Both the position numbers and the translations under genes were made by a program. The notes under the pieces were generated by a model that saw only the letters and a list, made by a program, of their open reading frames with translations, was not told the origin of the DNA and made no database searches. From SB15 sp964639245 (lineage in GTDB: Bacteria; Chloroflexota; Anaerolineae; Aggregatilineales; J027): 64,000 bases of DNA. Shown piece after piece: positions 42,737 through 50,215 of the stretch; the stretch's first letter is position 1, and the number at the start of each line of letters is the position of its first letter. The stretch lies in the NCBI GenBank assembly GCA_964639245.1, contig CAZXCU010000014.1, forward strand, positions 69,607-133,606, given 5' to 3'.

Positions 42737-44419
42737 ATGTTTAAAACGAATCGGGAAGTAGAAGTGCGGAGTCAGCCCAGTTTTGGGTCTGAAATGGTCG
42801 GCAAAGTTGGCGCGAACATTGATGTCAACGTGGTTGGCACGCCTGTGACCGCCGAGGGGTGGATCTGGCACAATGTGGAGGGGGGCGGAAATTTGTGGAT
42901 TCCTGAGCGTCCCGTTGGCGGCAATGATTCGTCTGCGCTGCTCACATGGGTGGGGTCAACGCCACGTCCTGTCCCAGCCGGGGCGGGAACAACCGCTACC
43001 CCCGCCGCGCCCCAAGCCACCGTTGTTTTCCCCAAAATTGAAGGCGATTTCACTAACAAAATTCTTTTACAAGCATTTACGAATGCAGCCACGACGTTGG
43101 GGCAGCCCAATATGGTCGATACATGGCTACAGCAGGCGGGCATCCCGTGGATTAAAAATGTACAGGGCGAATTCTATGAAGGCTTAGAGATTGAAAAACT
43201 GCCCAATTTAACCAACGATGTCAAATTTTTGGTGATTCAACAGGTCAACACGCTTAAAGCAGCCCAACCCGCCTCGGCACCCCTGCAACAAGGCGCGGCA
43301 AGTGTGAGTGTTGCACCCGAACAGCCCAAAGAGGAAGTCAAAAAAGGTTTTAGCATCAAGGATGGGCAGTTTCATCTCAACGGCAAACCTTTTAAATTTG
43401 TGGGCGTGAACATGCGCGAACTGGCTTGGTATGGGTTTCCCGGTTCTGTTACCCAATATGCCCAACCGCACCATCAAGATATTCAATTGGATGTGGCAAA
43501 AGAAATGCGGGCGCGGGTGGTGCGGATGTACGCTCCCTTTGCCGGGTCAGATGCCCAAGAAGCGGTCAAACGGCTCAAGGTGGCGCTGGATAAACTCGAA
43601 AAACGCGGCATGTACGCGCTTATTACCCTCGATGATTCCAAAGGCAGCGGTTTTAATATCCCCTGTGACGGCGGGCGCTATCGGGTGCCGCACCACTACA
43701 ATGCGGCCTATTTCCGCGAAGGCTATAAACAAACATGGATTCCTTTTGTGAAAACGGTGGTTAGTGCGCTCAAGGGTCACAACGCGGTTTTTGCATGGGG
43801 CATCTGCAACGAAGCCCAAGTTCACCCCCATCCCCCCCAGCCGCCGGATGATATGCTCAAAATTGCCGAAGAATTTTATCAATTTTTCAAATTCGCCAGT
43901 GGCATGATTCGGGATATTGACTCCGATTCGTTGATTACCACCAGTATCGAAAGCTCGCATCATGTGTTTGTTGAACACAAATTTACGGGCAAAAATTACG
44001 CGGACAAACTCTACACCCTGCCAACGATTGATTTCGCCACGATTCATTCCTATCGTGACCGCGAACGCTATGACCATCCGATTGGACACCGCGCCGAAGA
44101 AGCCATCGAAGAAGCCAAACGTGCCAAACGGACATGGAAAAAACCCATCATCATGGAAGAACTTGGCCCGGTGGGTGGATTTTTCAATGATTTGGGGCGT
44201 AGCAACGGCGGTGAATGGGTCGCTGGTGCGATGAATTTGCTTTATAACGAACATGGCTATTCCGGTGTGATGCAGTGGGGCTTTCAAGGCACGGACGACA
44301 ATATCGGCGCAGGCGACGCGGACTCCGGGATGCACAAAGGCGGCGGCGGGATTCCCACCGGCGACTGGGGGTCGATGTTCAATGCGTATAAAAGTTGGGG
44401 CGCGAAGTTCTGGCCTTAA
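42737..44419 (+). CDS. SH3b-GH5 (mannanase-like) protein without signal peptide
   Basis: 560 residues, ATG at 42737 after GGAG. Residues about 5-70 form a bacterial SH3-like domain (REVEVRSQPSFGSEMVGKVG...WIWHNVEGGGNLWIPE). A Pro/Ala/Thr linker covers about 75-98 and a second linker about 172-200. A helical segment (about 103-173) lies between them and I do not recognise it. Residues about 205-560 form a GH5-type barrel: HLNGKPFKFVGVNMRELAWY, FAWGICNEAQ with acid/base E359, and PIIMEELGPVG with nucleophile E474 or E475. It is a probable beta-mannanase or related endoglycanase. No signal peptide or membrane helix is visible, which is odd for such an enzyme. Confidence 0.82.
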   Translation: MFKTNREVEVRSQPSFGSEMVGKVGANIDVNVVGTPVTAEGWIWHNVEGGGNLWIPERPVGGNDSSALLTWVGSTPRPVPAGAGTTATPAAPQATVVFPKIEGDFTNKILLQAFTNAATTLGQPNMVDTWLQQAGIPWIKNVQGEFYEGLEIEKLPNLTNDVKFLVIQQVNTLKAAQPASAPLQQGAASVSVAPEQPKEEVKKGFSIKDGQFHLNGKPFKFVGVNMRELAWYGFPGSVTQYAQPHHQDIQLDVAKEMRARVVRMYAPFAGSDAQEAVKRLKVALDKLEKRGMYALITLDDSKGSGFNIPCDGGRYRVPHHYNAAYFREGYKQTWIPFVKTVVSALKGHNAVFAWGICNEAQVHPHPPQPPDDMLKIAEEFYQFFKFASGMIRDIDSDSLITTSIESSHHVFVEHKFTGKNYADKLYTLPTIDFATIHSYRDRERYDHPIGHRAEEAIEEAKRAKRTWKKPIIMEELGPVGGFFNDLGRSNGGEWVAGAMNLLYNEHGYSGVMQWGFQGTDDNIGAGDADSGMHKGGGGIPTGDWGSMFNAYKSWGAKFWP

Positions 44420-44430
44420 AAAGTTATCCG

Positions 44431-44472
44431 TTTTCAGTTATCAGCAGGTGATTTTTCACTGATAACTGAAAA
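44431..44472. other. Perfect inverted repeat between convergent genes
   Basis: TTTTCAGTTATCAG (44431-44444) and CTGATAACTGAAAA (44459-44472) form a 14-bp stem with a 14-nt loop. The stem has T at its 5' foot and A at its 3' foot, the reverse of a terminator, so a repeat element or mRNA-end stabiliser is likelier. Confidence 0.7.
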
Positions 44473-44487
44473 CTATTTACCGATAAC

Positions 44488-45354
44488 TCATTTATCTCGT
44501 GTTAGGGCAAACCCACTCATAAACTGGCGTTGCAGCAGCACAAACACCAGAATCGGTGGAATAGAGGCAACCACAGCCGCTGCCATCAAAATGCCATAGT
44601 CGGTTTGCCCTCCGACTTCCTCAATTCCGCGAATCCCCTGTTGAATCAACTGCTGGCGTTCATCCTGAATGATGATGACAGGCCACAGGTATTGATTCCA
44701 CATATAAATGAACTGAATCACCGCCATTGCGCCAATCACATTCCATGACATTGGCACAAGAATTCGCAACATGAATTGAATCGGGGTCGCCCCATCCAAT
44801 TGGGCGGCCTCCACCAATTCTCGTGGGATGTTGCTAAAGTGCTGGCGAAACAAAAATGCCCCTGTGGCGCTTGCTAGGAAAGGGATCGTCAAGGCGATTT
44901 TGCTGTTGCCCCACTGAATTTCTTCAAAGCCCCATTCCGCAAAACGATCAGTTAAATCGTTCATCAAGCGGAAGAGTGGCACAATAATAATTTCAGTAGG
45001 CATCAAGAGCGTCAACAGCACAAAAAAGAACAGCACCCACTTGCCCGGAAAGCGGAAATACACAAATGCCAAGCCCGCCATCATAGAAGTGAGCGTTTTG
45101 CCGATGACCACCACTGTCGCAACAACCATGGTGTTGTAAATCAGCACCCCGAAACTTTCCTTGTTATTGGAAGTGAACAGGGCATCCACATTGTCCACCA
45201 AATCATCACCGGGAGTTAGACGGGGGGGGTATTGAAACGCTTGGTCACGGGACATGGTGGCAATCAACAGGGCGTAAATTGCGGGCAGCGCCACAATAAA
45301 ACAAATGACTGTCAACAAAAGATGTGTCAAATAACGCGGTTGTGATGAGCGCAT
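44488..45354 (-). CDS. Sugar ABC transporter permease (MalG/UgpE type)
   Basis: 288 residues with six predicted helices; the EAA motif EAAQLDGATPIQFMLRILVP contacts an ATPase. It begins 4 bp after the partner permease stop. With the permease at 45359 and the binding protein at 46902 it forms an importer for a sugar or glycerol-phosphate-type substrate. No ATPase gene lies nearby; the one at 17236 is a candidate. The loop NVDALFTSNNKES between helices 1 and 2 is typical of the family. Confidence 0.9.
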   Translation of the reverse strand: MRSSQPRYLTHLLLTVICFIVALPAIYALLIATMSRDQAFQYPPRLTPGDDLVDNVDALFTSNNKESFGVLIYNTMVVATVVVIGKTLTSMMAGLAFVYFRFPGKWVLFFFVLLTLLMPTEIIIVPLFRLMNDLTDRFAEWGFEEIQWGNSKIALTIPFLASATGAFLFRQHFSNIPRELVEAAQLDGATPIQFMLRILVPMSWNVIGAMAVIQFIYMWNQYLWPVIIIQDERQQLIQQGIRGIEEVGGQTDYGILMAAAVVASIPPILVFVLLQRQFMSGFALTRDK

Positions 45355-45358
45355 GAAT

Positions 45359-46807
45359 TTAGCCTCCGTAGTTCACGCGGCGTTCCACCACGCGGAATTG
45401 AAAGATCGTAATGCCAGCGACCAGCAGGAACAAAATGAGCGATTGGGCGTTGGCGATGCCAAACTGGTTACGTGTTCCCGTAAACGCCACTTCGTATAGG
45501 TTGTAAATCAAGACACTGGTAGCCCCGGCGCGACTGTTGCCCGGCGTGGGTGGCCCACCCTGTGTAAGACGGTCAACCACCCCAAAAATGCCATAAAAAG
45601 CATAGGTGACGTTGGTGACCAGCAGGAAAAAGGTATAGGGAGAAAGCAGGGGAAATTTGATAAAGAAAAAGCGTTGGAGAGTATTTGCCCCATCAATGGA
45701 AGCCGCTTCTAGCAAATCTTCGGCAACACTCTGTAAACCCGCAATGTAAAACAGAATATTGAACCCCAAAATATTCCAAACCGATGACCCAATAATCACC
45801 CACGGAGCAAGGTCGGGGTCGGAGAACCACTGCGGACGTGTGCCAAACCCCTCATACAAAATCCAGTTGACCAACCCCACTTGAGGATTAAACATGACCA
45901 AAAAAATCGCCCCAACGACTACGGGCGAAATCGCATAAGGCCAGATGAGCAGAGTACGGTAGATATTGGCCCCGCGAATTTTTTGATAGGCCAGATTCGC
46001 TATAAAAAGAGAGACGATTAAAGAGAAAATGACCACAGCGACAGTGATTTTGGCGGTAACAACAAAACTGTTCTCGTAGGCATACCGGTTGCTTTCAATG
46101 AGCTGGGTGTAGTTATCCAGACACACAAAGCGGGCAGGCTGTCCAATCCGGGCGGAGTCGCGCTCCAACGACCCGGTAATCACCTGTGTTCCCGGATAAT
46201 ATAAAAATACCACCAAGATAATCAATGTGGGCAGTAGCAGCAGCAGCGAAATAAAATTGTTCCGAAAAAAGCCACTGGTCGAACGGTCTGCGGGTGTAAA
46301 ACGCCCCCCTTGCCCTACCCATGTCCAAATCGGGAAAAGCAAAAAGGTGCTGCTTACCAGTGTCACCGTCAGCCCGATGAGGTAATCGCGGGCCGAAGTT
46401 CCCGATTCATAGGTGCAATGTTTCATCGGAATCATCAAAATCTGGGAACTGACCGCCCCGCCAACAGCCCCGACCCCCACGCCATAACCTGCCCAGCGTA
46501 AGGCATCACGGGTGGTGAGTTTTTGCAGTGTCTTGAGCGAAAAAAAGCGCCGAACTTCCGGTTGTGTTATTAACGCAGTGGCAAAGAGGATTCCCACCAA
46601 TGCCAGCAGCGCCACCAGCAGCCCATCGGCAAAAAATCCAATCATGGCCCCTAGAATCGCTGGTTGGTAAGCGCGGGCTGAAATCTGCGGCAGGTTTAAG
46701 TAGCCTTTATATGACCAGTAAACCCCAATTGTCAGGATAGCCCCGAACAATGCGCCAAACGCCAATGAAGTTAATCCCTGTGGGGTAGTCATTGTTGAAA
46801 AATCCAC
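45359..46807 (-). CDS. Sugar ABC transporter permease (MalF/UgpA type) with extra N-terminal membrane domain
   Basis: 482 residues from a GTG at 46807 with GGAG 7 nt upstream. The C-terminal 290 residues (about 190-482) are a standard permease: LLLLPTLIILVVFLYYPGTQ, PYAISPVVVGAIFLVMFNPQ and the EAA motif EAASIDGANTLQRFFFIKFP. The first about 185 residues are additional, with four likely helices (about 12-30, 45-78, 105-125 and 140-165). Usual MalF/UgpA proteins of this size class (about 290-320) lack them. The role of the extension is unknown. Tandem hairpins separate it from the binding-protein gene. Confidence 0.88.
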   Translation of the reverse strand: MDFSTMTTPQGLTSLAFGALFGAILTIGVYWSYKGYLNLPQISARAYQPAILGAMIGFFADGLLVALLALVGILFATALITQPEVRRFFSLKTLQKLTTRDALRWAGYGVGVGAVGGAVSSQILMIPMKHCTYESGTSARDYLIGLTVTLVSSTFLLFPIWTWVGQGGRFTPADRSTSGFFRNNFISLLLLLPTLIILVVFLYYPGTQVITGSLERDSARIGQPARFVCLDNYTQLIESNRYAYENSFVVTAKITVAVVIFSLIVSLFIANLAYQKIRGANIYRTLLIWPYAISPVVVGAIFLVMFNPQVGLVNWILYEGFGTRPQWFSDPDLAPWVIIGSSVWNILGFNILFYIAGLQSVAEDLLEAASIDGANTLQRFFFIKFPLLSPYTFFLLVTNVTYAFYGIFGVVDRLTQGGPPTPGNSRAGATSVLIYNLYEVAFTGTRNQFGIANAQSLILFLLVAGITIFQFRVVERRVNYGG

Positions 46808-46821
46808 GTTCTATCTCCCCT

Positions 46822-46883
46822 AAAATCAAAAAGCGGGATGAGATTGCTCCCATCCCACTGTAGGCAAGGGGCAAAACCCCTTG
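46822..46883 (-). terminator. Tandem hairpins between binding-protein and permease genes
   Basis: On the minus strand, CAAGGGG/CCCCTTG (46883-46865, loop TTTTG) comes first. A GGGATGGGAG...CTCATCCC stem-loop (46857-46834) follows, then GCTTTTTGATTTT. The second is a plausible intrinsic terminator that would attenuate permease expression. Confidence 0.7.
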
Positions 46884-46901
46884 GTTATTTATCCAACTTG
46901 C

Positions 46902-48239
46902 TTATTCAGCAACACTTTCATTGTAGAAAGTGATGGCTTCGTCTGCCAGCGCGTCTGCTTCAGCGAGGGCTTCTTCAGGGGAAACACCCTGATCCACCAC
47001 CAGCTGACCGGCGCTTTCGATGATGTCACGGATTTCACGGAATGCACCCGTCACCGCACCCGCAGTAGCAACGTTGGGGGTGGTGGAGGTCAATTGTTCG
47101 AAAGCGGTGTTAAAGATGGGGTTTTCTTCAAACCAGCCTTCCGCTTCCAGCGCTTCAATGGAGCTGTAACGGACAGGGAAATAACCGGTGCCTTTGTGCC
47201 AGTCCACCATGTTTTCGGTGTTGCCCAAGAACAACATGAAATCTACGGCAGCTTCCAGTTCTTCCTGTGAGTGGTCAGCAGTCAACCAGAGGCTTGCACC
47301 ACCGACGACTGTCCCGTTACGGGTCGCATCATCAGGGATGGGGAGGAAACCTGTCCCAACTTCAAAGCCGGATTCTTCTGCCGCACCCGCAATATTGCGA
47401 AGGTCAGCCGTGCTGGTGATGTGCATGGCTACCTGCTGGCTGGTGAAAATAGCATCGGAACCATCCCAGTCTTCTTTCGCGCCAGTATAGACATAGTAGC
47501 CTTTGTCGTCGAGTTCTTTCCAGTAGGTGAAGATTTTCAACATGGCTTCGCTGTCCAATTCGGCTTCGGTGGCACGTTCGGCACGGCCATTGTCATTGTT
47601 GAGCAGAGTCGCACCCTGATTGGCAACCATCTGTTCAATGAACCAACTGTGCATGTTCCAACCGATGCAACCCTGCAATTCAAGCCCTTCAGTTGCCATG
47701 ATCTGATCACAGGCAGCCAGAACTTCGCCAAAGGTGTCGGGCGGATTGGCAGTATCGAGACCCGCCGCTTCAAAAATGCCTTTGTTGAAATACAAAACAG
47801 GATTGGAGGAGTTCCACGGCAAACTCCACACTTCTTCGCCAAAAGTGTAGTAGTTGCGAACCGGTTCAATCACATCTTCCAGTGTCGCCAGTTGTTCTTC
47901 GGTGGCAACGCTGCTCACCGGGACAAAAATGCCGGTGTCCAGCGCTTCTTGGGAACCAATTTCAAACACATGCACGATATGAGGGGCATCACCCTGTTCG
48001 GCACCCAGCAGGGCGGCGTCCAGCACTTCGTTATAGCCACCGGGATTTTCAGCAATAATTTTGACGTTGGGGTGTTCGGCTTCGTAGGCTGCAATCACGT
48101 CGTTCAACAAGCCCTGACGATTTTCGTCGCCAAAGACATGGACAAATCTAATTTCAATTACTTCATCCTGCGCGTTGATGGCGGGCAGCGCCGAAATCAA
48201 CAAAACCACGACCATCAATCCAAACAAGAACTTCTTCAA
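46902..48239 (-). CDS. Sugar ABC transporter solute-binding protein (UgpB/MalE type)
   Basis: 445 residues, using a TTG at 48239. An ATG 15 nt upstream overlaps the only good SD (GGAGG), which sits 8 nt before this TTG; the resulting signal peptide KKFLFGLMVVVLLISALPAI is clean. There is no lipobox cysteine. The mature protein has a family-1 layout: IRFVHVFGDENRQGLLNDVI, PWNSSNPVLYFNKGIFEAAG, PPDTFGEVLAACDQI and HITSTADLRNIAG. It delivers a sugar-like ligand to the permeases at 45359 and 44488. It is first gene of the operon, with a palindrome in its leader. Confidence 0.9.
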   Translation of the reverse strand: MKKFLFGLMVVVLLISALPAINAQDEVIEIRFVHVFGDENRQGLLNDVIAAYEAEHPNVKIIAENPGGYNEVLDAALLGAEQGDAPHIVHVFEIGSQEALDTGIFVPVSSVATEEQLATLEDVIEPVRNYYTFGEEVWSLPWNSSNPVLYFNKGIFEAAGLDTANPPDTFGEVLAACDQIMATEGLELQGCIGWNMHSWFIEQMVANQGATLLNNDNGRAERATEAELDSEAMLKIFTYWKELDDKGYYVYTGAKEDWDGSDAIFTSQQVAMHITSTADLRNIAGAAEESGFEVGTGFLPIPDDATRNGTVVGGASLWLTADHSQEELEAAVDFMLFLGNTENMVDWHKGTGYFPVRYSSIEALEAEGWFEENPIFNTAFEQLTSTTPNVATAGAVTGAFREIRDIIESAGQLVVDQGVSPEEALAEADALADEAITFYNESVAE

Positions 48240-48279
48240 TGAGGTATCCTCCATGTAAGAAAACGGGATAGAAAGGTAA

Positions 48280-48310
48280 TTTTGACACTCTTTGCAGAGA
48301 ACAGTCAAAA
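48280..48310. promoter_or_regulatory. Palindrome upstream of the UgpB-like gene
   Basis: TTTTGAC (48280-48286) and GTCAAAA (48304-48310) flank an inner CTCT-TTGC-AGAG stem. It could be an operator or a leader hairpin. No LacI-type central CG is present and no regulator gene adjoins it. Confidence 0.45.
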
Positions 48311-48416
48311 CATTGTAACTATAGCGAGCAAGGTTTAAGGGGTAGAGAAAATAAGATAAAATCTATTTTAATATATAGGGTTTTTCAAAAAATATTTCAT
48401 AACCTTGCGATAACCT

Positions 48417-48977
48417 TTACCCGAACAACCATCCACGCACATAAGCGGTCACGGCTTGCTCAAAGGCATCATCCAATGACCCGCCGCGCCGAAAACTCTG
48501 GTTAATTTCCAGCATTACAAACCCGTGAATCAATGCCCAAGCTCCCCTCAACATTGGCAAAGCGGATTCTTCCCCGCCGATTTTTGCCATCACCGCTTGC
48601 AACGGCAAGGCCAGTGCTTCCAAGTGGGACGGGTCGGGGCGCATCTCTTCTGATAAATTGCCCAGCGCCAACATATAGGCAGAGGGAGACTGCCTGGCAA
48701 ATTCGCGGTAAGCACGCGCCATCTCCAAAACCTGTTCTTGAGAAGATTGCTCGCGGATGGCAGATTGCATCACCCCCACCAACTGCTCCATAGTACGGGT
48801 ATTGATAGCCTTGAGGAGTTCATTTTTGCCGCCAAAGTAACGATAGAGGGAGGGGGCTTTCACCCCCATCTCGGCGGCTAATTTACTCAGGGATAAATTT
48901 TCTGCCCCCTCCGATTCCAGCAGGCGGCAGGCAGTTTCCAGAACCATTTCGTGGGAAATTTGCGCGGGATAGGGCAT
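48417..48977 (-). CDS. TetR/AcrR-family transcriptional regulator
   Basis: 186 residues. The HTH is LSLSKLAAEMGVKAPSLYRYFGGKNELL (about 30-56), where the SLYRYF..K pattern is diagnostic. The C-terminal part (about 70-186) resembles the WHG-type ligand domain: FARQSPSAYMLALGNLS and MLRGAWALIHGFVMLEINQSF. It starts 2 bp after the DUF4260 stop, so the two form one operon. Two ACTAAT...ATTAGT-type sites upstream of that operon are its likely operators. The ligand is unknown. Confidence 0.92.
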   Translation of the reverse strand: MPYPAQISHEMVLETACRLLESEGAENLSLSKLAAEMGVKAPSLYRYFGGKNELLKAINTRTMEQLVGVMQSAIREQSSQEQVLEMARAYREFARQSPSAYMLALGNLSEEMRPDPSHLEALALPLQAVMAKIGGEESALPMLRGAWALIHGFVMLEINQSFRRGGSLDDAFEQAVTAYVRGWLFG

Positions 48978-48979
48978 GG

Positions 48980-49378
48980 TTATACGCGATTCAGGTGAGT
49001 ATCTTGAAAGTCTGTTGCATATTTTAGACCGTATCCTACCATACGATCCATGCCAATATGCGCGAACCAGATGAGCGCTATGTGCAGCAACATTTCCGAA
49101 TCGATTCCCACGGCTAAGGCCGCCAGAAGTGCAGGGGTAATATAGGTATGGGCGACATTATAAATCCATGCGCCTCTTGATTTGTTGATGAGATACCCCA
49201 CCATCGAAATATCGGGAACAAGTAGCAGGAGCAAAAACAACCACAGACTCCCGCTTTCCCGTGCATAGAGCGCAATCGCACCAGCAAAAACAGCCAGCCC
49301 TTCCATATGCAGTAAAACACGCGGGAGTGAAAATGAACTGAGGACGTTACTATCCGATTTGAGATTCAGGGTCAGCAT
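48980..49378 (-). CDS. DUF4260-family membrane protein
   Basis: 132 residues from the ATG at 49378 with GGAG 8 nt upstream; the earlier in-frame ATG lies close to the operator. It is predicted to have four helices: LLHMEGLAVFAGAIALYA, LWLFLLLLLVPDISMVGYL, HTYITPALLAALAVGI and MLLHIALIWFAHIGMDRMVGYGLK. Conserved polar motifs (PDISM, YNVAHTY and HIGMDRMVGYGLKY) match the DUF4260 family, whose function is unknown. It lies in an operon with the TetR regulator, so it is probably induced by that regulator's ligand. Confidence 0.85.
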   Translation of the reverse strand: MLTLNLKSDSNVLSSFSLPRVLLHMEGLAVFAGAIALYARESGSLWLFLLLLLVPDISMVGYLINKSRGAWIYNVAHTYITPALLAALAVGIDSEMLLHIALIWFAHIGMDRMVGYGLKYATDFQDTHLNRV

Positions 49379-49415
49379 GATTTGCGCTCCAAAACTAACA
49401 TGATTAACCTTCATG

Positions 49416-49464
49416 ACTAATCTTATTAGTTTTCAAATGTGCTGTCAAGACTAATATCAATAGT
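49416..49464. promoter_or_regulatory. Tandem TetR operators
   Basis: ACTAAT-CTT-ATTAGT (49416-49430) is a perfect 6-3-6 palindrome. ACTAAT-ATC-AATAGT (49450-49464) is a second, imperfect copy. The centres are 34 bp apart, between the DUF4260 start and the end of the nitroreductase gene. Confidence 0.75.
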
Positions 49465-49467
49465 TTT

Positions 49468-50133
49468 CTAAAATTGAACCAGAATTTCGCTTAGCGGTTT
49501 TTTGCTGATATTCGGCACGGTTGCATCTTCGGCAGGGTAGCCGACTGGAATAACCACATAAGCACGTTCATTGGGGGGGCGCTGCAAAATCTCCGCCAAA
49601 AAGCCCATCGGATTCGGGGTGTGGGTCAGGGTTGCCAGTCCCGCCAGATGTAAACTTGCCAGTAGCATTCCCACTGCAATTCCCACGGACTCCACCGCGT
49701 AATAATGTTTGATTTTGCGTCCTTCTTTCAATCCATAGGCCTGCATGAACACCACAATCAAATAGGGCGCGATTTCTAAATGTGGCTTGTGCCAATCTGT
49801 CCCAAGCGGCGCGAGTGCTTCTAGCCATTCATCGCTCATCCGATGTTCGTAACTTTCTTTTTCCTCCGCCTCCGCCGCTTGTCGAATTTTCTTTTTGATG
49901 TCGGGGTCGCTCACCACCACAAACGTCCAAGGTTGTTGATTGGCCCCGGAAGGCGCACTCGCCGCCGTCGCAATCGCGTTTTCAATCAGCTCAAAGGGTA
50001 CGGGGTCAGGGGAAAAATCGCGCACGGTGCGACGCTGCTGCATTTTAGCTAAAAATGTTTGTGAGTTTTCTAATTGGTGTTCGGGCAACAGCCGTTGAAA
50101 TGCAAGCGGCTTAAATTCATGTGTTTGAGCCAT
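49468..50133 (-). CDS. Nitroreductase-family flavoprotein
   Basis: 221 residues from the ATG at 50133. The FMN-binding N-terminus RRTVRDFSPDPVPFELIENA and TAASAPSGANQQPWTFVVV are typical. AVESVGIAVGMLLASLHLAGLATLTHTPNPMGFL matches the IYD/BluB-like branch of the superfamily. Members use NAD(P)H to reduce nitro-aromatics, quinones or halogenated tyrosines. It is a homodimer as a rule. It is divergent from the P-type ATPase, and its stop lies 4 bp from the second TetR operator. The substrate is not assignable. Confidence 0.88.
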   Translation of the reverse strand: MAQTHEFKPLAFQRLLPEHQLENSQTFLAKMQQRRTVRDFSPDPVPFELIENAIATAASAPSGANQQPWTFVVVSDPDIKKKIRQAAEAEEKESYEHRMSDEWLEALAPLGTDWHKPHLEIAPYLIVVFMQAYGLKEGRKIKHYYAVESVGIAVGMLLASLHLAGLATLTHTPNPMGFLAEILQRPPNERAYVVIPVGYPAEDATVPNISKKPLSEILVQF

Positions 50134-50215
50134 TACAGTCTGTTCCTGTTCAAATTGACTTCTATTCTGACACAACTTATGAAATAATTTTCCCCTTGAA
50201 CAAAGGATTTCGCCA

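Noticed and set aside
43547..44335. 262-codon minus-strand open frame
   Set aside because: Antisense of the GH5 catalytic domain, with no recognisable feature.
44431..44472. Bidirectional terminator between convergent genes
   Set aside because: The stem is perfect, but T lies on the 5' foot and A on the 3' foot, so neither strand has a T-run after the stem.
47271..48242. 323-codon plus-strand open frame
   Set aside because: Antisense of the UgpB-like gene. The minus-strand frame has a signal peptide and family motifs.
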